In this document: piece by piece, positions 8,723 to 16,676 of the stretch | How the letters are laid out: every line of letters starts with the position of its first letter | Position numbering within the stretch: position 1 is the stretch's first letter | DNA from: DATJBF01 sp035515475 | Lineage (GTDB): Bacteria > Verrucomicrobiota > Verrucomicrobiia > Palsa-1439 | NCBI GenBank assembly: GCA_035515475.1 | Contig: DATJBF010000080.1 | Span: 1 to 53,271 of the forward strand | DNA length: 53,271 bases | Direction: 5' to 3' | Notes under the pieces: model-generated | What the model saw: only the letters and a program-made list of their open reading frames with translations | The model's database searches: none | What the model was told of the DNA's origin: nothing | Made by a program: the position numbers and the translations under genes

Positions 8723-8878
8723 GATAGGCTTCCAGCCTGTCTCGTCCGTTCGGTCGCGGGGCAGTAGGATAGGTTTCCAGCCTGTCGCGTCCGTTCGGTC
8801 GCGGGGCAGTAAGATAGGCGTCTCGCCTGTCCAGTCTGAGAGGCGGCGGGCAGTAGGATAGGCTTCCAGCCTGTCGCG
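8717..8878. repeat. Family B tandem array, left copy
   Basis: Four units of 44-45 bp. Each has a hairpin core (AGTAGGATAGGCTTCCAGCC or variants) followed by one of two recurring linkers, tcgtccgttcggtcgcgggg or cagtctgagaggcggcggg. The third unit has GGCGtctCGCC instead of GGCTtccAGCC, a paired stem change. With its tail this forms the left member of a composite direct repeat around the HEPN module. The 465-bp gap it opens contains only repeats. Confidence 0.85.
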
Positions 8879-8879
8879 T

Positions 8880-8914
8880 GAAGCGGGAAGCGGGAAGGGG
8901 AGGGTGGGGAGTTG
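8880..8914. repeat. Heptamer array, unit GAAGCGG
   Basis: GAAGCGG, GAAGCGG, GAAGGGG, AGGGTGG, GGAGTTG. It directly follows the family B array and is copied, with one extra unit, at 10435. Confidence 0.75.
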
Positions 8915-9056
8915 GTAGCAACTGCGCTTGCCCGCCTCTGGCGTGGCTCCAGCGCAGCCTGGACGCGCCGGAGCGCGTCCCTTACCGAACGACATTGGAC
9001 ACGACCCTTCGGCGAAGTTCACACTGAGGCGAGATCGAAGCGCTCAGGACGGGCTC
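8914..9056. repeat. Long family A element followed by family D
   Basis: ggtagcaactgcgcttgccc and cgcctctggcgtggctcc, then ggacgcgccggagcgcgtcc and cttacc form a long family A copy. It is followed by a family D repeat (cactgaggcgagatcgaagc and gctcaggacgggctcc). Confidence 0.75.
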
Positions 9057-9091
9057 CACGCTTCCCACCCTCCGCCTCCCGTTTTCCAACT

Positions 9092-9155
9092 CACCGAGCA
9101 CCGAGAACTGGTCCTGGATTCTGGATTCTGGGTGCTGGCTTCTGGATTCTGGCTG
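9092..9155. repeat. Heptamer array, unit CTGGATT
   Basis: CACCGAG, CACCGAG, AACTGGT, then in a nearly continuous register CTGGATT, CTGGATT, CTGGGTG, CTGGCTT, CTGGATT, CTGGCTG. It lies just downstream of the HEPN gene's 3' end. Confidence 0.75.
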
Positions 9156-9187
9156 GCTGAGCGCCTCCCAACTCTGATTTCTTCAGA

Positions 9188-9634
9188 CTATCTCGTCGCC
9201 AGCAGATTGGAGTGATTCTTCTTCAGCCAGTCCACCACATCCGCGCGCAGCTTTTTCGTCGTCTCGACCAGTTCGGTGGCTTCCTCTTTCGTGGCGGCTC
9301 CGGCGCGGTCATACTCGACGATATTACGCTTTCGGCGGCAAGTCTCCAGATAGTCAGTGTCTTTCTTGTACTCCTCGCCGAGGATGAGTGGCATTGCGGT
9401 GATCGTTCGATAATGCTGGAGGGTTTTCTCAGGACGATATCCACTGGCGTAGAGCAGAAGCGTGCAGAGCTTGAGCGCGGCATTGTACGCAATGCCGAAT
9501 CGCCAGTCGGCAGAAATGTCGTGGGTAGCATCTTCCAAGTCGCGGTCCACGATGGCGAGCAGGTTGGCGATCTCTTGAGGGCTCGTTCGGTGTGGTTTCA
9601 GCCACCTGTTATCCGCCCATTGCTTCAAGCTCAT
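9188..9634 (-). CDS. HEPN domain protein, partner of an MNT nucleotidyltransferase
   Basis: 148 residues, mostly helical. The features of HEPN proteins paired with minimal nucleotidyltransferases are present: an N-terminal helical pair (ANLLAIVDRDLEDA), AYNAALKLCTLLLYASGYRP in the middle, and a late charged helix CRRKRNIVEYDRAG. HEPN toxins are usually RNases with an R-x4-6-H motif. Here the nearest equivalent is RKRNIVEYD, with Tyr where His is expected, so catalytic activity is uncertain. The start codon lies inside the end of the upstream nucleotidyltransferase gene (26-bp overlap), indicating coupled translation. The pair is probably a toxin-antitoxin or regulatory module in which the MNT protein may modify the HEPN tyrosine region. 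Confidence 0.82.
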   Translation of the reverse strand: MSLKQWADNRWLKPHRTSPQEIANLLAIVDRDLEDATHDISADWRFGIAYNAALKLCTLLLYASGYRPEKTLQHYRTITAMPLILGEEYKKDTDYLETCRRKRNIVEYDRAGAATKEEATELVETTKKLRADVVDWLKKNHSNLLATR

Positions 9635-10196
9635 GTTCTGTTCCGATCACGAATAATTTCGGCGCATCGAGCACGGTGGCGATGAAATGGTCACGAGCAC
9701 GGCAACGCTTCTTGAACTCGTCGCGGGTAATTGCGTGGGGATTGATTTCCCGCCCCACCTTATCGGCTGCGCCTGAAAGCAGTTCGGTCAGTTTCCGCAA
9801 GCTCACATTGCCGATCGTCATGAGATCAACGTCGCTTTCCGGCCGTTCTTCTCCGCGAGCCAGTGACCCAAACACGAAGGCCAGATCGATGTCAGCCTTC
9901 TTGAGCGCGGAGCGCAAGACTTCGACCAGCCCACTGGTCTTGAGAACCAGGTTGTGAATATCGGGGTAGAGCGGGTGTTGTTGATTGGCGGTGTAGCAAA
10001 CGCGGTTTCCATCCTTGCGGGCACTGACCAGTCCGAGTTCGATTAGCCTTTGCAGTTCCTGCCGCACGGTGGCAACGTTCAATCCCGACCGCCGCTCAAT
10101 CTCGCGCAAGTGCAGTTCGGCCTCGGAAACTCCGAAGAGCAACCGGAAAATCTCCGCCTTAACCTTTGACGATAAGACTTCAGCCAGTTCAGCCAT
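9609..10196 (-). CDS. Winged-HTH fused to MNT-type nucleotidyltransferase
   Basis: 195 residues. Residues 5-75 form a winged helix (LREIERRSGLNVATVRQELQ, then a wing with RKDGNRVCYTAN), resembling ArsR-like or transcriptional regulators of nucleotidyltransferase systems. Residues 95-180 are a minimal nucleotidyltransferase with the catalytic signature GSLARGEERPESDVDLM (GS-x10+-D-x-D). In known MNT/HEPN pairs the MNT protein neutralises the HEPN toxin by adding AMP to a tyrosine. The fused HTH suggests that this protein also represses its own operon, which fits the paired GGTTWWACC sites in front of it. The downstream HEPN gene overlaps its 3' end. Confidence 0.85.
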   Translation of the reverse strand: MAELAEVLSSKVKAEIFRLLFGVSEAELHLREIERRSGLNVATVRQELQRLIELGLVSARKDGNRVCYTANQQHPLYPDIHNLVLKTSGLVEVLRSALKKADIDLAFVFGSLARGEERPESDVDLMTIGNVSLRKLTELLSGAADKVGREINPHAITRDEFKKRCRARDHFIATVLDAPKLFVIGTEHELEAMGG

Positions 10197-10205
10197 ATAG
10201 TGTAA

Positions 10206-10246
10206 TGTTTGGTTAAACCATACGATTGATGGGTTATACCAATCAA
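10206..10246 (-). promoter_or_regulatory. Candidate promoter and operator of the MNT/HEPN operon
   Basis: On the minus strand, TTGATT (10246-10241) and TATGGT (10222-10217) are spaced 18 bp apart, a moderate -35/-10 pair. Two small palindromes, GGTTAAACC (10211-10219) and GGTTATACC (10232-10240), lie 21 bp apart centre to centre, about two helical turns, and overlap the promoter. That is the geometry expected for a self-repressing HTH protein. Confidence 0.5.
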
Positions 10247-10272
10247 GTCGTTTTTCTTTGCGAGGCCTTGGG

Positions 10273-10434
10273 CAGTAGGATAGGCTTCCAGCCAGTCCAG
10301 TCTGAGAGGCGGTGGGCAGTAGGATAGGCTTCCAGCCTGTCTCGTCCGTTCGGTCGCGGGGCAGCAGGATAGGCTTCCAGCCTGTCCAGTCTGAGAGGCG
10401 GCGGGCAGTAGGATAGGCTTCCAGCCTGTCGCGT
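10273..10434. repeat. Family B tandem array, right copy
   Basis: Four units with the same two linkers as the left array but in a different order, with the same total length (162 bp). Together with the following heptamers and family A head it forms a direct composite repeat of the segment at 8717. Apart from these repeats and the promoter of the MNT gene, the 429-bp gap holds nothing recognisable. Confidence 0.85.
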
Positions 10435-10520
10435 GGAGCGGGAAGCGGGAAGCGGGAAGGGGAGGGTGGGGAGTTGGTAGCAACTGCGCTTGCCCGCCTC
10501 TGGCGTGGCTACTGTGCGTC
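10435..10520. repeat. Heptamer array plus truncated family A element
   Basis: GGAGCGG, GAAGCGG, GAAGCGG, GAAGGGG, AGGGTGG, then ggtagcaactgcgcttgccc and cgcctctggcgtggct, where the family A copy breaks off. Compared with the left copy it has one additional heptamer. Confidence 0.75.
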
Positions 10521-10541
10521 CGTACCGATGCCCAACTTATC

Positions 10542-10576
10542 GAGAACTGACAACCGAGAACAGAGAACCGTCAACT
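10542..10576. repeat. Heptamer array, unit GAGAACC
   Basis: GAGAACT, GACAACC, GAGAACA, GAGAACC, GTCAACT in exact 7-bp register, 50 bp from the 3' end of the coiled-coil membrane protein gene. Confidence 0.75.
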
Positions 10577-10625
10577 ACCCAAAAGCTACAGATACCGGAA
10601 ATATCTTATGCGGAATTTCCGCTCG

Positions 10626-11939
10626 TTACTGGGCCGCGTTTGAGACGGAATTGATGTAGTCGGCCAATTCCGGGTCCATTGCGACTCTGGCGCCGATGGC
10701 TCCGCGTCCCTGGGTAACGACATTATTCAGTTCCCAGTTGTCGCCGTCTCGTCCGTTGTTCTGGACGGCCCAGATATAAGCATCGCCGATCACGAACCAT
10801 CGTCCGCCGCCGCTGGCGTCTTCGCCTTTACCGATGGGAACGATTTCACCCTCGGGCGTATTCTCGCCCGGTGGCCGCTCGCCGTCAGCGAGGATCCTGT
10901 CGAAGACCTTCTTCAGTTCGGCGCGGGCGAGCCGCCGGTTCTGGTCACGCGCTGCTTCGACTCTCGCGGACATCCCCAAGACGTACTTGAGCAGAGTGGC
11001 CAGGATGAGAAGCCCCAGCAAAATCCCGCCACCGATGGCGAGTTTCTTCCAGTTTTTGGCAAACCACGGTTCTGGTTGCGGGGGAGGGGGTGGGGGCGGA
11101 GGCGGCGCGGTCGGTTGAACTGCTGCGGCTTGAACGGGCGGCTGATTGGTCTTGGCCAGTGCGGCTTCCTGAGCCTGTTGCACCTGCTCGATTTCGGCCT
11201 TGGTCTTCTGGATCGACACGTCAAGGCTGGCCAACTTTGGATTACCCGCGTTAATCTGCCCGGCGCAAGCCATGATGTCGGCTTCCGCCTTTCCTCTCTC
11301 GGGATTTGGGATCACTCTGCCGTCAGGCAGACGTGTGTTCTGAAGAGTATCGAGTTTGCGTTCCAGGCCCGCTATTTTGACTTTGGCGGCATCGACCTCG
11401 GCGGCCACGGAACTTTGCTGTCGTTGGAAGTCAGCCAGTTGTTTCTTGAGTAACTCGAGGTGCTTTTCGTCTGGGGTCATCCATTTATCAGCGAACTTCA
11501 CCTCACCGTGCTCGACGTGTGCTAACTCATCCTGCCACGCCGCGAGGCGCTTTTGGACCTCATCGGTGAATTTCGACCCGGGGTAAGACTTGAGATAATC
11601 GGTGAATGCTTGAATCCCGCCTTCGTAGTCGGTCTTGCTCAACTCGCGGTTCGGGTCCAGGCGCAACCGATCCCTGAGTGCTTCAAAGGCTCGCCGGGCC
11701 ACCTTTTGCTCTGTCGTCTCGCGGTCGACCTTCGCAATCTCGGACTTGGGGATGGTTCGGCGGCTACTCATTTGCCCGCCCGAGGCCCCGTGATAGACGG
11801 CCATGATGACCAAGTCCGTATCGGTTTCGGAGAGGATCTCACCTTCGACGACTTCGCCCGTCTTCAGCGTGACGGAGTCGGAATATGCTCGAGGCATGAT
11901 GAGTAGCAACGTTGCCAAAAGAAGTAGTGAGACTTTCAT
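10626..11939 (-). CDS. Exported coiled-coil, proline-rich membrane protein of unknown function
   Basis: 437 residues. It has a signal peptide (MKVSLLLLATLLLIMPRAYS) and a small beta-rich domain with VTLKTGEVVEGEILSETD (an SH3- or Sm-like fold is typical of such text). A helical coiled-coil region from about 130 to 260 follows (ELLKKQLADFQRQQSSVAAE), then an uninterrupted proline run near residue 280, a single membrane helix (LAIGGGILLGLLILATLL), and a C-terminal domain of about 100 residues. I do not recognise a named family for the whole. A strong ribosome site, gggaggg, precedes the ATG. It follows the pilin-like cassette on the same strand after a 171-bp gap that carries only a weak GGGGC...GCCCC hairpin. 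Confidence 0.75.
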   Translation of the reverse strand: MKVSLLLLATLLLIMPRAYSDSVTLKTGEVVEGEILSETDTDLVIMAVYHGASGGQMSSRRTIPKSEIAKVDRETTEQKVARRAFEALRDRLRLDPNRELSKTDYEGGIQAFTDYLKSYPGSKFTDEVQKRLAAWQDELAHVEHGEVKFADKWMTPDEKHLELLKKQLADFQRQQSSVAAEVDAAKVKIAGLERKLDTLQNTRLPDGRVIPNPERGKAEADIMACAGQINAGNPKLASLDVSIQKTKAEIEQVQQAQEAALAKTNQPPVQAAAVQPTAPPPPPPPPPQPEPWFAKNWKKLAIGGGILLGLLILATLLKYVLGMSARVEAARDQNRRLARAELKKVFDRILADGERPPGENTPEGEIVPIGKGEDASGGGRWFVIGDAYIWAVQNNGRDGDNWELNNVVTQGRGAIGARVAMDPELADYINSVSNAAQ

Positions 11940-12110
11940 GGTCCCTCCCGCGGAAAAACATGGCTTTACGACTGTTCCTAGCCTCGCGCAGACGGGGCGC
12001 GTGCGGGGTCAAGCGCATCAACCCGCAACGGGGTAATGGTTGCATCTGTAGAGGGAAGGAGACGAAACATCAAGCAAATTCATGGGGAGCTTGCCCCAAA
12101 CTACTCTTCC

Positions 12111-14552
12111 TCACAGGTACCGGAAATACCGCACCCGGAAACTGACGGTGTCGTCAATCGTCCCATAGATCCCGTCGGGTCCGGGATTCTGCACGCGCTC
12201 CACCACCACCTTGGCTCGGGCTTCGCCGGCGATCACATCGGTGCCGACGTCGAACTTACCGAGAGTTCCTGCATCAGTTCGGTCTCGAATGCTCTGGGCG
12301 ATGATCCAGATGGTGAACGTATTGGAGCGGACGGTAATCAGGTTGGCGATGCGCCGGATGATGGCTTCTTTGTCGGCTTCGCGTGTCTGGCCATTGTCCA
12401 TGCCTTGAACTTCGCAGATTTCTCCGATGGTATCGTACACCGTGCTATTTCCGAATAAGTCTCCCGTCGGAGCGACAGGTTTATAGACCCTATTGTAGAT
12501 GTTCTGTGCCAGCACTTGCAGTGACCCAGACGGAACCACGGTGCTGAGCAAAGCCTCCAACGGAACGAGCCGCGGCGTGGTAGGTGAGACGGGCAACAAT
12601 TCGGGGTTGATACGGCTATTGATGTTGATGCGCCCCTCGGTCGTGAAACCGGGAACGGTAAATATATCCAGCATTGCCCAATCGGGGATTTGCCCGGCGG
12701 TTTTTTCAGTCGACGGCTGGGGTTGCAGGTGCAGGTACGTCCAAGAATTCAGTGTATGAATATACCCAAGTTCGCCGACCGAGAGCATGGCTGAACCGCG
12801 CATCAGCATCTTGGAAGTATCGCCACCCGGTGGCGCGTACGCGGAGTTCTGTCCCCCCAGTGTGCCTGCCGGGTTGCGGTACGGCGACCACTCGGCAGTG
12901 TTTTCGTTCAAGCACGGATCATTTACCTCAGCGCCATGCCACGTGACCGAATCTGCCAGGATCGCCCCATTTGGAAAAGGCACCTCCGCGCAGTCCAGTC
13001 GCTTACCGCTGCGGAAGCAGTCGACCGTTGCGTTCGTTGCGACCGTCACCAGCACGGACCCGGAAGAGGGCACGGCGAAGCTAAGATCCGAATCGCTGTA
13101 GGTGACCACGTAATAAGGAGTCGCGCTATTCAATGTAACGCCCGGTGTAACTGTGATAGGCGCTGGCAGATTTTGCGGCAGGGTCGAGCCCGGGACGGCC
13201 GGAAGGTCTGTCACCAAAATGGTGTCTGCCGGCCCCGTCAGGTAGTTCACACCGTCTGCTCCATACGGATAGAAGAGTTCGATGCTGATTGTACGTTTAA
13301 GACCCACGCCAGTCGTATCATACTTCACCTGAACCTCATTGACGTACGGCACCTTGATGAGGCCGAGATAAGCCGGCGGATCGCCCCCGGAATCTGGAAG
13401 CCTTGCCAAGTCGCCGGCAAGGCGCGGATTAAGTTGATAACCGATGATGTTGGCGATGATTTGTCTGAGGCCGTCAAGTCCGTACTTGCTCTGGAAGGCA
13501 TTGACGGTGCCTCCCGCCGTACACACCTTCATCAGGTTCGGATCCGAGAGACGTGTAAAAGCGCCATCGGATCTCCCGTCGACGTCGGGAGACGTGTTGA
13601 GATTATCGATGCGCAATCTGTTCCTGCCGTAGAAGTCCAAATCGACCGGGGGATTCGTTGCGTTCGCGTCGTTAGAGTACGCCGTTATCGAAAACCGGCT
13701 GGCGTCGTAAACCGTCGCGTTGATCGTATTCGGATTTGCCCGCCTGACTTCTTCCGTGGTCGTATAGGGGCAGTCACCGCGTGGTAACGCTGGGGGGAAT
13801 AGCGCCGAGTATCCCTGTTCGATATCGGGCGCGTAAGCCGATAGAGGTGTCAACGCCGGGTATACAACTTGGTCCAAACCTATCGCCAGTGGGTTGCTGT
13901 CACCGTATGGATCGGAAGTGGTCCAGCCATGCCCGGCGGTGTTGATGTTGATCTTCGATGCCTCGTCGTCGACCCAATAGGCGAATCGTCCAATGATGGG
14001 TTTGGGGGTCGGCAGCACCATGGGGTACGCGTTCGGAGGCGCGAGGTAAGCGGCTGGGGGTGTGACGGTGTTATCCTGCCCCACGTATACCCAGCCGACG
14101 GGAAACTCCGAGGCAGCTGACGCAGGAAACTCGCCGCCCTTGCCGGTAATCCATAAGTTGTTGTTCACGGCGTCATTCATGTCGAACGTCTCGGAGGTGG
14201 GAGGTATAGTTGCTGCCATTGAGTACAGCGTCGCTCCGTTGGTCGTCGCGTCGGAGAAGAAGTTGTAGATGCCCCCGGGAAACGTCACGTAGCTCAAAAC
14301 TGTGCCCGACGTACTAGTGCCCCTCGTCGTCGCTTGGCGGATTTGCGCCACGACTTGATCCACGGCGGCGCGCGCGAGTTCGCGGGCCTTAAGCACGTCA
14401 TTCATGTTCTTCGAGGCAGCATTCTGCACGCGCATGCTGACGGCGAAGCCGATGACAATCAAGGTCACCAGCGCCATGATAGCCAGAGTAAGGATGAGCG
14501 CAATGCCGCGAGCATTTGACCGCCGACCGCTGGGTTTCAATGGCTTGCTCAT
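12111..14552 (-). CDS. Verru_Chthon cassette protein A-like pseudopilin assembly protein
   Basis: 813 residues. The N-terminus NARGIALILTLAIMALVTLIVIGFAVSMRVQNAASKN begins after 15 residues and is one long helix like that of GspK or PilX minor pilins, but without the Glu +5 class III motif. The remaining 770 residues are extracytoplasmic and rich in Thr, Asn, Pro and Tyr. The large size, the helix text (ALILTLAIMALVTLIVI) and the position as last gene behind three prepilins match the protein named Verru_Chthon cassette protein A, a verrucomicrobial family of unknown function. Its ATG overlaps the preceding stop (ATGA), so translation is coupled. It is probably the large tip or K-like subunit of a type II-like pseudopilus. 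Confidence 0.8.
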   Translation of the reverse strand: MSKPLKPSGRRSNARGIALILTLAIMALVTLIVIGFAVSMRVQNAASKNMNDVLKARELARAAVDQVVAQIRQATTRGTSTSGTVLSYVTFPGGIYNFFSDATTNGATLYSMAATIPPTSETFDMNDAVNNNLWITGKGGEFPASAASEFPVGWVYVGQDNTVTPPAAYLAPPNAYPMVLPTPKPIIGRFAYWVDDEASKININTAGHGWTTSDPYGDSNPLAIGLDQVVYPALTPLSAYAPDIEQGYSALFPPALPRGDCPYTTTEEVRRANPNTINATVYDASRFSITAYSNDANATNPPVDLDFYGRNRLRIDNLNTSPDVDGRSDGAFTRLSDPNLMKVCTAGGTVNAFQSKYGLDGLRQIIANIIGYQLNPRLAGDLARLPDSGGDPPAYLGLIKVPYVNEVQVKYDTTGVGLKRTISIELFYPYGADGVNYLTGPADTILVTDLPAVPGSTLPQNLPAPITVTPGVTLNSATPYYVVTYSDSDLSFAVPSSGSVLVTVATNATVDCFRSGKRLDCAEVPFPNGAILADSVTWHGAEVNDPCLNENTAEWSPYRNPAGTLGGQNSAYAPPGGDTSKMLMRGSAMLSVGELGYIHTLNSWTYLHLQPQPSTEKTAGQIPDWAMLDIFTVPGFTTEGRININSRINPELLPVSPTTPRLVPLEALLSTVVPSGSLQVLAQNIYNRVYKPVAPTGDLFGNSTVYDTIGEICEVQGMDNGQTREADKEAIIRRIANLITVRSNTFTIWIIAQSIRDRTDAGTLGKFDVGTDVIAGEARAKVVVERVQNPGPDGIYGTIDDTVSFRVRYFRYL

Positions 14553-15436
14553 GGCCTCCCGTTCGGTATGGCGACGTAGGTCGTGAACGTTCTAGTGGCT
14601 TGGTTCGTGAGAGCATTCCACGGCGCCGAGCCAGAGGTTAGCGTGCTCAGTTTGACTGCTGTCCTGCTGTCGATCACGCCAATGGTGATCTGCACCCCTC
14701 CCGGCGCTCGATCGATCATTAGCGGGAGTCCTGCGGGTATCGCCGTCGCCGGGGGCAATTCGTTTTGCCAAGTGGCGGTGGATAGTGCTCGGTTTGAATT
14801 CCAATAATCCGGATTCATTAGGTTTCCATTAGCATCGTAATAGTCGAAGGTGAGGCTCATGACGTTTTCCGCTAGCACGGCGGTTCGATTGCTTATGCTT
14901 GTTTCCGGCCAATCGGGATTCGGGACCACATTCGGGGCGACCGGATAAAAATCCCAAGGTCTGACCGTGCAGGCTTGACCGTGGCCGTAATCCCAACCTG
15001 CACTTGCCGGCGCATCAAAAAACGAGGTGCGCCGTACCAGCTTTGCCGGCCACGTATTCACAGCGTTTGTAAAAATGTTCCCCGGATCCAGTGTGACTAT
15101 TGGTTGCCCTGGGCGCCAATCCGGCCGATAGACGACTTCAACGATGTCAACCGCGCCTGTACCACCATTTAGGGGCGCGACGAAGGCGATGTTGTTTGCG
15201 TTACCAACGAAGATGATATTCGTTGTGACGATCGCCTGCGACAATTCCTTGGTCATGAAGTCGAGCGCGGCGCGGGCTTGGGTAAAGGTCTCGACGCGGC
15301 TCTCGCCCATGAGCCACGCTTTGTTGACTTGATTGAACGCGGAAAACAACATCACCATGATCAACCCGAGAATTGCCATCGACGCCAGCAGTTCAACGAG
15401 CGTAAATCCAACTCGGCATTTTTCGTTCAGCTTCAC
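14549..15436 (-). CDS. Verru_Chthon cassette protein C-like prepilin
   Basis: 295 residues. It has a short leader MKLNEKCRVG followed by FTLVELLASMAILGLIMVML, a canonical class III signal with Glu at +5. Next comes a GspJ- or PilW-like segment (ALDFMTKELSQAIV) and a long beta-rich body with GGVQITIGVIDSRTAVKL near the C-terminus. Length and place in the four-gene cluster fit the C member of the verrucomicrobial cassette. It overlaps both neighbours by 4 bp. Confidence 0.82.
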   Translation of the reverse strand: MKLNEKCRVGFTLVELLASMAILGLIMVMLFSAFNQVNKAWLMGESRVETFTQARAALDFMTKELSQAIVTTNIIFVGNANNIAFVAPLNGGTGAVDIVEVVYRPDWRPGQPIVTLDPGNIFTNAVNTWPAKLVRRTSFFDAPASAGWDYGHGQACTVRPWDFYPVAPNVVPNPDWPETSISNRTAVLAENVMSLTFDYYDANGNLMNPDYWNSNRALSTATWQNELPPATAIPAGLPLMIDRAPGGVQITIGVIDSRTAVKLSTLTSGSAPWNALTNQATRTFTTYVAIPNGRP

Positions 15437-15996
15437 TGGTAATTGGCGATCTCCGTGACGAAGACGTTAGTGTTGAGAAATGTGGTCATCCCCGATTTCG
15501 CGGGCCAAAAGACGGTGGCGGTGACTGTCGAAAGGGGCAGTACAGTCGGCAGCGTGTGCGGCTGAAAGCTAAGGTCCACTCTGAAGTAATCGTCTTCGGC
15601 GGTCTCCGGGGTTAATCCGGATTGGTCGAAGTAGGCAGCCACCGAAGACCCTAAACCCGGGTATGCGTTCTGAAGATTATATGGAGAAGTGCCGAATCCA
15701 TAGGCGTTCAGGCTCACGGCGGTAAATGGTTGGGTGCGGATCGCATTGAAGACATCGTGCGCGATTGTCGCTGCCAGGGTGTTATCGGCCGCATTGCGAC
15801 TGGATTGAACGCCGCGTGGAAGCAGGCCGAGAATGGCGACGAGACCGATGGCCATGACCGCCAGCGCAATTGTGACCTCGACCAGGCTGAAACCAGAAGA
15901 AGCTTTCAGCGTTCGGCTGTTGGCTTTCAACTTTGCGTCCGGAGCCGTCTCGCTGATAGCTGACCGCTGAGAGCTGATCGCTGCTTTCTGTTTCAT
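15433..15996 (-). CDS. Verru_Chthon cassette protein B-like prepilin with repeat-coded leader
   Basis: 187 residues. The class III signal GFSLVEVTIALAVMAIGLVA is followed by ILGLLPRGVQSSRNAADNT, a text typical of GspI/PilV-like pilins and of the cassette B member. The leader before the signal is 35 residues, much longer than usual, and most of it is encoded by two degenerate 7-bp repeat arrays (KAAISSQRSAISETAP and LKANSRTLKAS). Start and stop both overlap neighbours by 4 bp, so the long leader is bounded by the operon arrangement rather than by a doubtful start choice. Confidence 0.82.
   Translation of the reverse strand: MKQKAAISSQRSAISETAPDAKLKANSRTLKASSGFSLVEVTIALAVMAIGLVAILGLLPRGVQSSRNAADNTLAATIAHDVFNAIRTQPFTAVSLNAYGFGTSPYNLQNAYPGLGSSVAAYFDQSGLTPETAEDDYFRVDLSFQPHTLPTVLPLSTVTATVFWPAKSGMTTFLNTNVFVTEIANYQ
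15901..15986. repeat. Two heptamer arrays in the prepilin B leader
   Basis: AGCTTTC, AGCGTTC, GGCTGTT, GGCTTTC, AACTTTG (15901-15935) and GCTGATA, GCTGACC, GCTGAGA, GCTGATC, GCTGCTT (15952-15986). Both are read in frame on the minus strand. Confidence 0.85.
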
Positions 15997-16673
15997 GGCC
16001 TCGTCACCTGAATGCGCCCGACCAAGGCATCAACGGTAATGGTCGAGTAATTCGCCAAGGTATTGGTGATCGTTCTCGACGTCGCCGTTGGTACGCCGGC
16101 GCTTGTGAAACCTTCCGTGAGCACCAACGCACTGGGTGTGATGCTATCGGCCGTGAGCGGCGTGGCAACGCCGGTCGGATTGAATTCGATATAGCAGAGG
16201 GTCCCATTGTCCCCAAGATTTGTATCGGGGAAAGGCAAAAGTGCCTCCCACTTGAGGGACGCCGCATCGTCCAGCGCCCCTGTTCCGGCCGGGAGTGGTA
16301 ATATTCCAATCGGATTCGGGTTGAGAAATACTACGCCTACAGGCAGGTACTCCCATTTCGAGACATACTTCCACGTCAAGGTGGCCGTGCTGTCGTTATT
16401 GGTCATGACCGCGTACGTGCGATACCACATGTCCGGTTGGCTTCCGGTTTTGCTGTACGGAAACACCACCCGCGCGTAGACGCGTTGAGTAATTGCAAGC
16501 TGCCGCGCAAGACTGAGCGTGTTGGCGACTTCGCGGGTGGCGACGTTCAGACCACTTGATTTCATCAGATGGGTGACCGCAGGCAGCGCGGCACCTAACA
16601 GGATGCCGATGATCACCAGCACCGTCAGCATCTCAATCAGCGTAAACCCGTTTGTCTGCCGCCTTGTCATCAC
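15993..16673 (-). CDS. Verru_Chthon cassette protein D-like (GspH-like) prepilin
   Basis: 226 residues. MMTRRQTNG then FTLIEMLTVLVIIGILLG is a normal-length class III leader. The segment after the helix, NVATREVANTLSLARQLAI, is typical of GspH/FimT pilins, and the body ends in ALVGRIQVTRP. It starts at GTG or the adjacent ATG, just after the stop of the upstream prepilin gene, and its stop overlaps the next start. It is a component of the same predicted pseudopilus. Confidence 0.82.
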   Translation of the reverse strand: MMTRRQTNGFTLIEMLTVLVIIGILLGAALPAVTHLMKSSGLNVATREVANTLSLARQLAITQRVYARVVFPYSKTGSQPDMWYRTYAVMTNNDSTATLTWKYVSKWEYLPVGVVFLNPNPIGILPLPAGTGALDDAASLKWEALLPFPDTNLGDNGTLCYIEFNPTGVATPLTADSITPSALVLTEGFTSAGVPTATSRTITNTLANYSTITVDALVGRIQVTRP

Positions 16674-16676
16674 GTG

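Noticed and set aside
8717..8878. CRISPR-like array (short repeats with 20-nt spacers)
   Set aside because: The spacers are only two sequences used again and again, the repeats are imperfect hairpins, a second copy lies at 10273, and there are no cas genes nearby. This is a tandem dispersed repeat.
12075..12110. Rho-independent terminator after the prepilin cassette
   Set aside because: A GGGGC...GCCCC hairpin exists but the stem is only 4-5 bp and no T-run follows on the minus strand.
12936..13787. 283-codon plus-strand open frame inside the cassette A gene
   Set aside because: It is an antisense shadow with no motif. The minus-strand gene is supported by operon overlap and its N-terminal helix.
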